Positions 33,299 through 44,815 of a stretch of 64,000 nt of DNA are shown here, in pieces. The first letter of the stretch is position 1, and each line of letters begins with the position of its first letter. Both the position numbers and the translations under genes were made by a program. The stretch lies in assembly GCA_015499995.1 (NCBI GenBank), contig JADNRV010000255.1, positions 1-64,000 of the forward strand. The letters run 5' to 3'. Below the pieces are notes generated by a model. The model worked only from the letters and a program-made list of their open reading frames with translations, did not search any database and had not been told where the DNA came from. The stretch is from Flammula alnicola. Lineage: Eukaryota; Basidiomycota; Agaricomycetes; Agaricales; Strophariaceae.

Positions 33299-34656
33299 GG
33301 TGAAGGCCACCGTGGATGGGAAACGTCAGTGAAAGTTGTGATGATAGTGCCCCGGCATAAGATTGCCGGCTTAATAAACAAAAAAGTTGATCAGACCATC
33401 ACAGGGCCATCTCATTTCCTGAACAATTCACCGCCTTTCTCCCTCTGCATTTTGCTGCGCCCGAGAATCCTCTTTTTCTGTGCTCTCAAGAATGTCGTTT
33501 CACACGGACTTTCCCATGATGATGCTATACGATCAACCAGATATGCCAGCCAATGATCCTACTCAGCTGCGATCTGCTACAGACAAGACTACAGAGCTTG
33601 AAGCTGTGCTTCGACCACGAACAAACCTATACGACGACTGCGCCTGAGTGCGGCCACTAAGCAGATATGCGCGCATTATATGTCTGCGACGGATACTCAG
33701 TAGATCAAGTGTATGTGCTTCGTATTTTTTCTTTATTTCCTGTCGTTCCATGGGAATTCTGATGCAGTTTCCTTTTTTTTCTCAAGTCTTTCCATCCTCG
33801 CTGTGCCCTTGTCACCGTCGCCGTTGTCGTTCGCTTTAGTTTTACCAACCTAAATGACTTTCCGAGTTCGTCACTCAGGGTCTAATTTAGATAGGATGGA
33901 TCATATGCTGAAGGTTCTTTCGGTGAGCGCGTATATACCCTTCATGAAATCTATCTACATTCTAAAATTGCTCTCCTGTGTCTCTTTCAGGTGCGGTGTC
34001 TGCACTACCGCTAGGTGCCTTTCAAGTTTCCTGGTCATAGGTCTAGGGATTCCTTAGCCCCTTAGCCCGGATTATCCTCGCCTCGTGGGACTGTGGATTC
34101 GATTCTTATTTCTCGGCTCTCTGGTACAATGTTTTCTCCGAATCCAACTTGGCATGCTTTTCCGTGGACTAATTTTGGGCGGAAGATTTTGATCTCTGGC
34201 GGACGAGGCATGTTCGACGAGTTCTTTTGATCTCCCCCTCCTACTACCGCACCTTGTTTGTTCTCTTCGTTTCTTCTATACCGTTATTATTATTTTCTCT
34301 TATTACTTATACAGATACAATGACCACCATCGCCAGTATAATGTTACGTTAGCTTTGATCTGGCTTTCACAAGTACGTCAATCAATTGTTCTTGTTCTTG
34401 TATAGGTCTCCAGCAAGTACCGCCTGCGCGCCAACCCCGTTGCCATGGTAACAGGGCATGTCGCCCTGCCACCCCGTACTTAGAAGGTAGCGATAATTTA
34501 AAGAACCTTTTTGTGATTTCACAAAGGCTATTGAAGTGCCACTTACCGCGTAATGCGATCTCTTTATAAAGAGAAAAGAACAAAGAAGTTTACTCCCTTC
34601 TCTCTCTCCGTCCGTGGCATGAACTGAGGACTCTCACCACTCACTCACTCCTGGCG
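33299..34656. other. Intergenic between divergent TF and RING genes; one small ORF
   Basis: Promoter region shared by the transcription factor (minus) and RING gene (plus). A 51-codon plus-strand frame at 33492-33647 begins MSFHTDFPMMMLYDQPDMPA and could be a first exon, but I see no partner exon. The remainder is T-rich and noncoding. Confidence 0.35.
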
Positions 34657-36341
34657 ATGGAGTGTCAAATCTGTCTTGATGATTTAGGAGATTGGGCCTA
34701 TTGTTTGCCCTGTGGTACGTTTCTTTGACTCGCTGTCAACTTGATCATCTAGATGCTGACATCGTTCAGGACATATTTACTGCAAGAAGTGCGTCGAGCA
34801 GCTCGTCGAAGGATCGCGTACAACGCGCAGTCGGGCTTTCAAGTGCCCCAACTGCCGCAACGACGCCTCATCCCGTATGTTTTAGACTTAATCTTTTTAC
34901 ATCTCTGTGTTAGGATTATCGTTTCTTTTAGGTATTTCCCCCGACAACATCCGGAAAGTTTTTCTCAGCGTTCGAAGCTCCTCCGGATCCTCCTCGGAGA
35001 TCCAAGCACTCCAAAAGCGTTTGCAGGCGGCGGAAAGGCAACGGGACGACGCTGTGAAGGATTTTGCACACTTCAGCACCACAAGACTGGATGCGTTCCT
35101 GCGAGCGTTAGAGGGGAAGGATACCTTATTGGCGCAGAAGGATAGAGAGGTCGAGGAGATCAGGAAAGAGTTAACTGAGTCCAGGAAGAGTGCGCGTGAG
35201 AGTGCAGAAAGGATTGAGAGTCGGCTTGAACAGGCGGAGGACACGATTTCGCGGTTGAGAGACCAGTATCAGATGGAGGTGGCTGAGCATCAGAAGACGA
35301 GAGACATGCTTGCGATGAGAGATACCGTCAACTCGAGGGCACTTCTTGAAAGGTCAGTACGGGGGTTCAACGTTCAACGTTCAATTGTCGTCGTTTTGAA
35401 GTCTAGGATTCATGAAACCTTTCTTTTTTGGTTAACAGAGATGGTCCCCAAGTCAATAGCGTGACTGTACGATCGTCAAGTGCTCAGTATATTCAAGAGG
35501 TATGATTTTTCCACTCCCTCATTGCCCTTGATAATTAGAGAACTACTCTAGACTTTCACATCACTGATGTCTGCGATGAATGTTCTGAGCCCGCTGTACG
35601 GGAACTCGTCTTCAGCTTCTGCAGCTCCAATTCCAACGCAGAAGCAGCCAACTGCACAGGCTAATCAGCAGGTCTGTCTGATTCACTCATTCCTAGTGAC
35701 ATTCGTATTCAAGTATGGCAACGTAGACCTTTCCTTCGCCTTCCGCATCCGCCAGCATCCTATCCCCACTGAACCTATTTACCTCTTCTCTTCCCGAGGC
35801 ATCAGATTCCACAGATTTTGACCGAACATTGCTCAATCCTTCAGATGACGAAGACGACGACTCTTCCGATACATCGATCAACCATAGATACCAGCAATCA
35901 AGTTACGCGGATTATCGAAAACATGGAAAGATCCCGTCGCATGCACCTAATCCTCCTCCTCCTTGTCAACGCCGAGAGCACAGGCACGCAGCAAAGAGCG
36001 CTCAGGCTCGTCCAATCCCAACGCCGGCCAAGGCTCCGCGTCGACCTGAAGCGAGAGCGCTGAAGTATGGTGCGGATATACTCTGGAGAGGCTATGGACG
36101 CCCTCGATCCACGGCCGTTCCTGAATGCACTTCATCGGACGGATATCACTATTTTTCTGGCAAGGGTACGAACCAGTATGCCACCCGATATACGTGTACC
36201 AGGTGTCATTTTTGTTGCTCTGAAGGACGTCGGAAGTCATGGTATGTGCGTTCGCTTTTATGTCTATCCCCACGTTGCGAAATTAACGCCCTTTGCTCAA
36301 GATCGAGTTGTTCCAGTCTCCAGAGTTATGTCTATTTCTGA
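34657..36341 (+). CDS. RING-finger / coiled-coil protein with a Cys-containing C-terminal domain
   Basis: Exon 1 (34657-34714) encodes MECQICLDDLGDWAYCLPC. After a short intron GHIYCKKCVEQLVEG and FKCPNCR complete a C3HC4 RING. A third exon (from about 34932) starts ISPDNIRKVFLSVRSSSG and forms a coiled coil to about residue 200 (QALQKRLQAAERQRDDAVKD ... RLRDQYQMEVAEHQKTRDML). Later exons are Ser/Ala/Gln-rich linkers (SAMNVLSPLYGNSSSASAAP), an acidic SDDEDDDSSDTS patch, then a compact domain: ADILWRGYGRPRSTAVPECT, SSDGYHYFSGKGTNQYATRY, TCTRCHFCC. The RING predicts E3 ubiquitin-ligase activity. The C-terminal domain recurs at 60233-60900. The final exon border is uncertain; the frame stays open to 36341. 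Confidence 0.75.
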
Positions 36342-36504
36342 CTCTCCTTGTTCTCGTTTGAATGCTGGAATTTTGTTTTATGTACCCTTTTATGCCATGT
36401 AATCTATGTTGTATGAAGAACTATCTATGTAAATATGTGCTTTTTTGGTGTTCTGCATATCGTAGTCTTCATATTTTTCCAACGATAAGCAGTTCAGTAA
36501 ATTT

Positions 36505-36946
36505 GGCTCAACCGTGAATGGACGATGGACGGGGCATTCTATTTATGCTGAGGTTTATGGCGTCAGCAAGGCCGCGCTTAATTGGATGTCCAGAAGGATT
36601 CACTTCAAGTACGAGTGCTTAGTGAGTTCATGTGTTACCCATTTTTATGGTTTATTCATCCTCGATCCTCTCTCAGCCTGCTTTCCGCCGGCCCCAGGCA
36701 TGGTTGAGACTGATATGGGTGCGCACTCAGACGTACCTCGATGATGGAGTTTATTACTATAACATTTGATCCTCAGCGAAAGAAAACCGTGACCTCGATA
36801 CGAGTGGCATGATTGAATCTTTTGCAGATTTTATGGTTACTCCGGCCGTAGCTGCCATTGCACTCGCCAACACAATTGAGGGCTCTACCCAGGAGAAGGA
36901 TGGCGGAGACTGTGTTAATGTGGATGGCGCGAAGATTCCATGGTAG
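36505..36946 (+). pseudogene. 5'-truncated short-chain dehydrogenase (SDR)
   Basis: The catalytic YGVSKAALNWMSRRIHFKYE (Tyr-x3-Lys) is followed, after a GTGAGT...CTCAG gap, by PPAPGMVETDMG. After a GTGCGC...CTCAG intron come AKENRDLDTSGMIESFADFM and VTPAVAAIALANTIEGSTQE, ending DGAKIPW and a stop at 36946. This is the C-terminal half of a norsolorinic-acid-ketoreductase-type SDR. The NAD(P)-binding TGxxxGxG half is absent; the RING gene lies directly upstream. The first join is out of phase by my reading. Confidence 0.6.
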
Positions 36947-37586
36947 TTTCACAATTTCTTTGGTTGTTCTCTGGCTCGAGCTGGCTCGAGAATCGAGATG
37001 CCTTTGTTTGAATTGTTTCCATAGTACCAACGTCTGAGTTCAGTTTTGTGGGACCTGATGCTGCTCATTGAATATATTACGATTTCTTATTACCTAGGGA
37101 CGTGCTGTCCATGAGCATCTGGTTCAGCATAAGGCTGCCTCGACGCCTTCTACCCATACATTCCCATGCCGCATCATGATCGCAAAAGCACTGGCAGTCA
37201 GAGTAAACACTGTTGGCTTTTTAAATACAAGAGCAACACTACCATGCCTGGAAAATGACTTAAGCAAACGAGTGTTTCTACCTTAAACACTGTCATTTTT
37301 CTTATTACTGGAAGATCTACCGTTCGGATAACCCGAGGTGTTTGCAAGGTGTGGGGGTGGGCATTCACGGTTCGTCTGATGGGCGCATGACTAAGCGTAC
37401 AGCCACACAAAATCGTGCCGGTCTCACGTCTCGAGTCCTAAGTCGTCGTTCCAGCTCGATTATCAACGGTATTATAGAAACTAACAGGGTATACATTTAT
37501 TAGAGTAGTATAAATGTTAATAAAGCGAAATATAACAACATTAAGAGTCTAGTAATTTGTATTAAGAGTGCTGTTCAACTAGTAAT
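36947..37586. other. Intergenic / left flank of transposase gene
   Basis: AT-rich toward the right (37490-37586). No gene. One terminus of the following transposon probably lies here, but I did not find an inverted partner beyond 40.5 kb. Confidence 0.4.
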
Positions 37587-40509
37587 TCAACATTCATCCA
37601 TCTCTGCCTCCTCTTCTTGCTCCCAATCGTCACCCACCACTATCTCAGAACCCAAAGATACAACAGGGACACCCTCACCATGCTCTAGGATGAGTGATTG
37701 GTAGCGGATAAAGGCCGCTTCGAGGGCTGCTTGCCTTTCAGCCTTGCGCGGGAATCTACTCTTTGGTGGGACATCTGGAAGGCCACGAAATCTTAAAGCA
37801 TCCATCTGGTCGCCAAGCTTCGCAACTGTCATCTTGAGTTTCGGATCATATATGTCAGCCACCGTGGTTATCAAGACGACTTTTGATAAACGCTCTGCCT
37901 CTGCCTTGATTTTCTGCTGTCTCGCGGCTTCCTTCTCCTTTCGTATGCGCGCTACCTCAACACGGAAATCGACGATTTCTTTTCGACGAATTGCTTCTGC
38001 GCCACTACTGTCCAGTCGACGTGCCTCTCGCATGACGAAAATATGATCCTCGGGTACAAAAATAGCATCCATATATGCCTGAGTGTCGTTGTGCCGAAAC
38101 ATGGCCATCGCGTTGTACTGATGGAGTGTCATGGAAGGCTTTCCACGCATAATGACGCGATAGGCTCCAAGAGCACCCTCGTTCACGTCGTTCGTGGCTG
38201 GCATCCATGCGAGGTGCTTTTCTTCCGCAGACGCCTCATCAATCACCCCACCAGGAGCAAATTCAGATGAGAACCTTTCCCAAGTCGCGAGCGAACCACG
38301 AAAAAATGCGACGGTGATTTCTTTGAGGTACGGCAGGGATGGCATAAGTTTGAAAACTGCTTTGATTGCTGATTCATTATCCCATTCTTTGCCGTCAAGG
38401 GTTGCGTCGACATGAGATGCATCTTCCGAGATGAGAAGCTCGGGCTTCTCAATTACTTTTGTGACAAATTCTTGAACGAGGGAGTGGAGAGGCCCAAGAT
38501 CCAGGACATTGTCAGTTTTGGGACCACGTACTGCACGCATATAGGGCTTGCTGACAGACTGAGTGTATAAGACCATTGCGCAGAGTTCGGTGAGTGTCGC
38601 TGTGTCCCCAAGTGCTTGGAGAACATTGTACTCAATTTGCGTGAGAGTCGCTGCTTGCTTTGACAGCCGAATCAAGTGGAGATATTCGACATGGCTGTCG
38701 AGATACTGGATCAAGTCCGCCGCTGCATCTCCGTGGGATCCGAAGCGAGTATTGCTGGTGTCTGGGAATCGTGTGTAAGCTTTGTCAACCTTCTCTTTAA
38801 AATGCTTGATATGCCTGTCGCCTTGCCCCTTCTTGTCGTCCTTATTGTTCAGAATCATCCCCGCAAGTGCCGTCGTCTTCACACCCCCACGTGTTGTCTG
38901 CTCGAATGCCCGCTGTTCATCCTCGCTCAATGGCTGTGTTGGATCTCTGCCACCTGGGTCAAGTACACGTCGAAGAGTTGCCGTGTTTGCCTTGTTTGCG
39001 AGAAGAACAGGTGGCTCAACTTTGAGCTTCTCCCACTCGAGCATCATGGCCGTGTTTCCCCCCTGGAAGCTGTTTTGGTCCTTATGCATACAACATCCTG
39101 CCCAGATAAAAAGGTCCAGCTCACGACGGTCTTTTGGTGAAAGTGAGTCGTATTCCTCTTTTCCGAGAGTCATTACAATGTCGTTCATCAGCCTCTTGTC
39201 CCGTTTAGCTTGTTCGAGTTCTGACAACTTGTTCCATTCATCCAGACCCCCAGCTTCCGCGAGCTTTTTCTGTGTCCATGCAGCCAGGTATGCAACAAGC
39301 TCGCCGACTTCCATCGACAGTAATTTGTCATCGCCGAGGTCTTCGAGTGCTGCCTCGTGTTTTCGGTCTGCCATCCCTCGTGCCGCGCTCTTTTCCTTTG
39401 ATGCATGGTCACCGTGCATACCCTTCAGAACGCGCATGAAGTCACGAATGGTAAGCGTCTTCTTCAATCTTTTTGCGTGAGGACTGTTGTTAAAATATTC
39501 CATAGCTTCCTTGAGTCGTTCGAGAAAGCCCTCGACTGCAGTTTCTGCCGTATGGTCGACAGTCGAGTCAACACATAACAGGCGAACCTGTGGTGTCGAC
39601 TTCACGTCGACGGAGAGATCCCCAGAGCGGTAGTCTGGGACGCGCATGGCAATATGACGCGCTTCAAAATTGACACCACGGTTTGACGTACCATCAGCAC
39701 TGATAGTTAGTGCTGTTGGACATCGAGACGGTAAGCAATCAATTCATCGAAAAGAAGTGTTGCTTACCTGGTGTTTGACTTATCTCATATCCAATTTGTG
39801 CTTTCGATGCGACATAACCTTCAAGAACCGCCCGAGAAACTGTCCGACGGCTTATGACACGCTTGACATTTGTTCCAAATGCCCGTCCCATCATCGCGAG
39901 AAGTGGTCCGACCTTGTCGCGAGTGCATCCAGCTTGTACCATCATGCGCATAAGTTTTCGTGACATCGGGGAATATGCTGTACGGTTCATTAGCTTGAAG
40001 ACCATCGGTGTCGCCTGTTTAGCACGCCGGATAGCACCTTCTCGGACTTTATCTGCACGCTCCAGTCGCCGTCGAAGGTTTCTGGCCTCTTTTCTGCTTC
40101 TCTGTCGCTCCTTTTTGGCTTGTTCGGATTCGTCTTGACGTGCCCGTACCTCCTCTGCAAGAGCTGCTTCCACTGCCACTTTTCCCTTCTCCATGATATC
40201 CCTCTCCCGCTGCAATAATAATATCTTCTTGAGTCCCTCAACACCTTTCCGCTTTAGCTCTTTGATGCTTTCTCGAGCCTCCTTTCCCTTCTTTTGAAGA
40301 TGCCGAACCTTTCTCTGGCAGTTGGCTAATTTGTTTTTAATTTCAGCGAATGGCTGTGTGGGAGTCTGTGCTGGGGCTTTCGGATTGCTCTTGGGGTGTG
40401 GTACAGTCCTCCTGCTTCCTGTTGTAGGTGAAACATTTTCTTTATTGACGTCGTGCAAGTGTTGCTTCTGGAGTGTGCTCCTTTTCCCTTGCGACCGAAT
40501 CCGAGCCAT
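37587..40509 (-). CDS. Unclassified DDE/RNase H-like transposase of mushroom genomes
   Basis: ATG at 40509 (MARIRSQGKRSTLQKQHLHD; another in-frame ATG is 7 codons upstream). The N-terminus is basic, followed by a long coiled coil (NCQRKVRHLQKKGKEARESI ... ARNLRRRLERADKVREGAIR) and a DNA-binding-like helical region (CTRDKVGPLLAMMGRAFGTN, VKRVISRRTVSRAVLEGYV). A single intron with a GTAAGC donor and CCAACAG acceptor joins to ALTISADGTSNRGVNFEARH, the probable first acidic residue. Further conserved-looking blocks are LLCVDSTVDHTAE, IWAGCCMHKDQNSFQGGNTA, FPDTSNTRFGSHGDAAADLI, and ATNDVNEGALGAYRVIMRGK. The acidic C-terminus ends at 37587. The frame is open throughout, so the copy may be active. 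The superfamily cannot be named from sequence reading alone. Confidence 0.6.
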
Positions 40510-40673
40510 TTTAAATAAGTAGACCTTCATTATTTATTCACATTTGAGCAGATTTAAATATCTATGTATATTGCCCACGACGTACCCTTAATAAATATGA
40601 GCTTTCATGAAAGTTTTGGCCGTCGGACGCGCTTTTTCTTCATGCAATATTAGCGGGGTCAGCGGCAAATGGG

Positions 40674-40691
40674 CTGTCACATATGTGACAG
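40674..40691. repeat. 18-bp perfect palindrome upstream of the transposase
   Basis: CTGTCACATATGTGACAG, its own reverse complement. It lies 165 bp upstream of the transposase ATG, so it is a candidate operator, transposase site or promoter element. Confidence 0.6.
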
Positions 40692-40794
40692 ACGTGTTTG
40701 CGTGACATTTTCGACTGATTGCTTCAGTACCATTTTAAAAGGGCATCTCGCAAGCTGATTCTCTAGGATTTGGCAAGTGCAATGTTAAAGTATA

Positions 40795-40910
40795 AAGCCT
40801 TCGAGGCTTGGTTAAATATTTGAGATATATGTGTCTAGAGAATAGTTCAATGATATCATGTCTCATTCTTAGACAGATCTGGCAAAAAGGTTACCAAGCC
40901 TCGAAAGCCT
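40795..40910. repeat. 116-bp inverted-repeat structure
   Basis: Arms at 40795-40812 and 40893-40910 share 16 of 18 bases in inverted orientation (CTTGGTT next to CGAGG). The spacer is AT-rich. It could fold as a hairpin or be a very small MITE; no clear duplication flanks it. Confidence 0.4.
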
Positions 40911-40999
40911 ACTCAATTTAGGGTCGATTCGTGTCAAAACCTCAATAATTAGGTAAGAGTTGCGCCTATAATCGGTACCGGCGTTTTTGTTATGACCTT

Positions 41000-41865
41000 T
41001 GGCAGGGAGGCCTTAGATATAATTATGTACAAACAAAGAGGCGCGTTACAGGCCGTGCCCACCCCCACAAGGTGTTGATGCATGAGAAATTAATATCCTT
41101 GATCACGTGATGTGCCTTTTTTTCTTTGCAACGTTCAAGTTGAACTCGACTCCCTTCTGCTCCTTCCGTCATGTCCTCGTCTGTCCAGCATTTTCTTTGC
41201 TCAATGTTCAAACTTTCGGAGTATAGTGGGGTATTCCTTCCTCGTCTTACCTACCTTTTTCACGGCTACTGGTTCATCTTTTGGGGCGGCGGCGGCGAAG
41301 TGCCAGGTTGACCGTTGTATGTTATCTCAGTTGCGGTGGTCTCCATACTGATCAATGACTTTTAGATCTCGTCAGAGCTCAAGCGCTCGCCGATACTTGT
41401 ATCTTTTACGGAAGCAGGTTGGATCTCGCACTGCGCCTCGCGTCGATCTCGGTCGGTATCCTATGTATTCCGACATTTCCGTTGTGTGACTGCTGTCCCT
41501 CTCCCCTGTCATTGCGCTCCCGAGTCAGCACTTACCAATACCCTGATCCATTATGCATTCCTAGTGCTGGCGCGACATGTAGTGGCTCGAACCCTTTCTT
41601 CTTCACGGAGCATGGACACATTTTTACATCAATATATTTACAAAAGTTTTCTAGATGACGCGGGCCTCTGATCTTCCCATGGAGTCCACCTCGCCAGTGG
41701 GGCCATGTTGGTACTTACTTTTCATTGGTTATTTCGGATTTCGACTTACGTGTCAGTGTGCTTCCATAAATTCTCCCCAGGCATCGCGGCTCGTCGTTCA
41801 CCAATATATCGACTTGATCCGAGTACACCATCGGTGAACGGCGCGCCAGAGCGAGTTATGTGTTC
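41000..41865. other. No supported gene
   Basis: Pyrimidine-rich plus-strand stretches and short frames, such as SSSARRYLYLLRKQVGSRTA near 41375-41435, suggest a decayed exon or two. Nothing is identifiable. Confidence 0.3.
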
Positions 41866-41879
41866 ATGCGTTAACCCTG
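41866..41879 (+). repeat. Left target-site duplication of the retroposon
   Basis: ATGCGTTAACCCTG, identical to 42770-42783. Confidence 0.85.
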
Positions 41880-42741
41880 GGGCGCGGTGGTGTAGTGATA
41901 CCATCGCTCGTGCTTTGCTGACGGCAAGGCCTAGGGTTCGAACCTGCCCCGAAACCCTTCCAGACACATTTTAGACACTGGGAGATTCTATCACTGTTAT
42001 TACTTAAGCCGGAATCAATGATGTCTCTGTTGGATTAAGGTCGAGTGGTGGGTCCGGTGACATTAGCTGGATCTAGCGGCGTGTGAATAAGTAGCCTGAC
42101 AGACTGGGAGGGAAAACTGTACCGTTTGTACCAATCTGGCACCGCATGTGGGAACGGAGTTGGGAGGGGTTAACTCGACCGGATATATGCCGGTATATAA
42201 ATTCAATTACCAAACGCGCTGTTCTTCCACGCCACTGACAAGACGTTCAAAATTCGATATACGAGCTCCGCCTCAAGAAGCCTTCGGAGTTTAAAACTTG
42301 TTCAAGATCTCCACCGTGCTCCTAGACTTTACACCTGGGACGGGGTCGGCAACGATCTGGCAACTGCCGAGGCTGGTAAACCAGTCCCCGGGTCCTGCTA
42401 GCCGGAAGGGTATTGGTATAGGGGGTCCACGTGGGGCACAAGGCCGAGGGTGGCAGCAAGAGGAGACGAATCGGAGAAACACGATCCCATCATAGATTAG
42501 ACAGAAATCGCTTAAAGTAGTAACTGTTAATTACTCATATATAGCGCAGGAGTGCGCCCGGGGTAGATAGCTTCATTGGCCGACTCCTTCTGCCAGACCG
42601 GCCGTAAGGTTCGGAAAGGGGGATTAAGTTGCCGCCTACATGGGTTGGGGTAGCTGGGGGTTGTCTATCTACATTAGGTACAGGCCGGCTGTGAGTAGTC
42701 TACATGGGGTTCGCCCCGAAAATGACTATAAACGGGATTCC

Positions 42742-42769
<28 letters not shown>
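41880..42769 (+). mobile_element. tRNA-headed, A-tailed retroposon (SINE-like, ~860 bp body)
   Basis: The 5' end is a degenerate tRNA: an A box (TGGTGTAGTGATACC) and a B box (GGTTCGAACC) about 45 bp apart, with GGGGC...GCCCC able to pair as an acceptor stem but no normal T stem. The 3' end is an uninterrupted run of A from 42742. The whole is bounded by the same 14-bp sequence on both sides, so it is a complete and recent target-primed insertion. The body is longer than usual SINEs. It contains a TATA-like TATATAA at about 42194 and several inverted stretches but no convincing ORF. The required reverse transcriptase must come from a LINE elsewhere. Confidence 0.8.
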
Positions 42770-42772
<3 letters not shown>

Positions 42773-42783
42773 CGTTAACCCTG
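42770..42783 (+). repeat. Right target-site duplication of the retroposon
   Basis: ATGCGTTAACCCTG directly after the A tail; its first A may also belong to the tail. Confidence 0.85.
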
Positions 42784-43118
42784 TAATATAACGCAGGTGA
42801 CGCTCTTTGGCTTTTAAGTGTTCCACCCGCTAATACCAGATCAGGCATTGAGAGTGATATTGACTTCTTGGTCTTCGCGCTACCCAGTCCACGTTTTCAC
42901 TTAATAACAACAAGGGGCTGGGCCTCACTCGTCGTTTAGGGTGGATGGTCTGGAATTATCTGTGTTGTCTGCGCCTGGATTCAGATAAGCCGGCTTCGGT
43001 AGGATTTGATGGTTCTCTTCGCCGCAATGTAAGGTGTCTGTGCACGGGTAACTCCACTTTTCCATGACCGTCGAATACTTATTGGTTTCCCATTATCTGC
43101 AAGCCACTTATTCCACAG

Positions 43119-43458
43119 GGGGAACCAGTCCTCCGCCCAGACCGCAAGCGAGCTTGAAGATCTGAGAAGAGAGATGGAAGAAGCCTTTCTCGATGGAACC
43201 GCTGCGAGGAATCAGGAACTTAGTGAGGCAAGGGAAGAACTCTGATCTTGGCGCGACACGTATCTGCGGGAGATTGCCCAGCACCTCGAGACTCAAACGA
43301 CATTAACCGACAAAATGTCATCACTTGCGCTGGAACGGGAGCTATATGCTGCCACCAGGCAAGCGCTGCATGCAGAGCGAGATAACTCGCGCGCTCGATC
43401 TCGAACTAGGACGGCGCATCAAACCGTTGATCGTGAACGCACAAATACAACGAGGTGA
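43119..43458 (+). pseudogene. Coiled-coil protein exon with an in-frame TGA
   Basis: After a TTCCACAG acceptor the frame reads NQSSAQTASELEDLRREMEE, AFLDGTAARNQELSEAREEL, stop, SWRDTYLREIAQHLETQTTL and LERELYAATRQALHAERDNS. This is a regular heptad-rich coiled coil. The single TGA sits where Arg (CGA) would fit. Upstream exons are not identified. The retroposon lies about 350 bp upstream and may have landed in the same former gene. Confidence 0.4.
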
Positions 43459-44400
43459 TTCAATCACTTCACTTTCTGTCATCATGTCGTTCACACCTCC
43501 TCGCAATCGACAGTGGTACAAACTTCTCATCTGACGTCCGTGTTTATATCTTCTATGCCTCCCCCCTGCCGCTCACCGATACGAGGATAGACTCCACCAG
43601 GGCCTAACCGCGAGATTATCTATTGTGTATATTCTGAAAGGTTTTCTCACTCGAGTTTGACACTGAGATGAGCCTTGAGTTAATATGGTTAGTTAATGTA
43701 CATAGTCACAAAGCAAAAATCGACAGATCAGCCCGTGGCATTTATACTCGATGTCAGCGCGTCCCAATGTTCTGTTAATATTATTATACTCGCACATGGA
43801 AACGTAGGCGGAGCAATGCCTTCCTTTGAATAGATGTTTTAGATGGATGGATTTCGAAAAAAAATCCAGCTTGGGTTCTAAGACTACACCATCCATGGCC
43901 AGCCCCCATCTTGTTCTCCCAGGTTCTCCCCAGGATACTTAGCTTTGTACGTTGATCCATTCGGGGGCAACAAGTGTTCCCATCATGATACTTTGCTGAG
44001 ATGCTGTGTAGTCGCAATGCGTACAAGACAAATAAGCCTTGATGATTTGTGGGATCGACGACGAGGTGGTGAAACGATCGGATAATGCATTATGTCACAC
44101 GTAAGAGCTTCGTTCATTTTACACCCTACATAAGACAATAAGCGCTTCGTAGTTTGAGGAAGGGACCTGGCGGCTGTAGCGCGTTTGATGGAGGTAAGTG
44201 TTTATTCAATTGTCGGGACCAGGGCTCGGCTGCCAAATTGCACATTGCTCTCGAACACAGCCACCCAACTTACAGTACTTGAACATAAATTTCCGGGCCT
44301 GACCTGACTGCTTCTGGTGTTTTATTCGGGCGAGTTGCCATCTCAGTTCTTAACACCCCTTCCTTGGTATTGCCTTGTTTCAGTCCATATGCATTGAAGA

Positions 44401-44815
44401 TTACTGTACTGCTCTTGAAGAAACTTTACAGCACGCAATTGTCAGCCCGACAATCATCGGGTTACGTGTAATTTGTCTTGAAAGATGGTGTGTAGTTATC
44501 AATATCTCGCCTTCCTGGCTTCCCCTTGACATGGCATTATCTGGAGCCCAAGCAATTTGAGAATAGACTATCGACAACTCATCTGACAGTCCAATTATAA
44601 CCTGCATAGCATCCTGGAGAACTGCAGCCATGTCAGAATTTCGCCGTTTCGCATCCGTCCCTTCCACAACCGGCAAGTTCCTTATAGGCCACCGAGCTCC
44701 TGTATTTCCGAGATCGCCGTTTGGACATTTCCGATGTGCATTCCGGAGCCTTTCATTAGCAATTCCACAGCCTTTAAGAGGTTCTCTTTCAAGTATATCA
44801 AAGATGACTGATATC
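44401..44815 (-). CDS. Unknown open frame of about 138 codons without ATG
   Basis: The minus strand reads VIFDILEREPLKGCGIANER, LRNAHRKCPNGDLGNTGARW, DMAAVLQDAMQVIIGLSDEL and ends SSRAVQ with a stop at 44401. The long stop-free stretch and mixed amphipathic composition look coding. No start codon, partner exon or family is recognised, so it may be an internal or 3' exon of a relic. Confidence 0.25.

Noticed and set aside
41880..41960. tRNA gene
   Set aside because: A and B boxes are present, but the T stem does not pair and there is no proper acceptor end. It heads an A-tailed unit with target-site duplications, so it is a retroposon.
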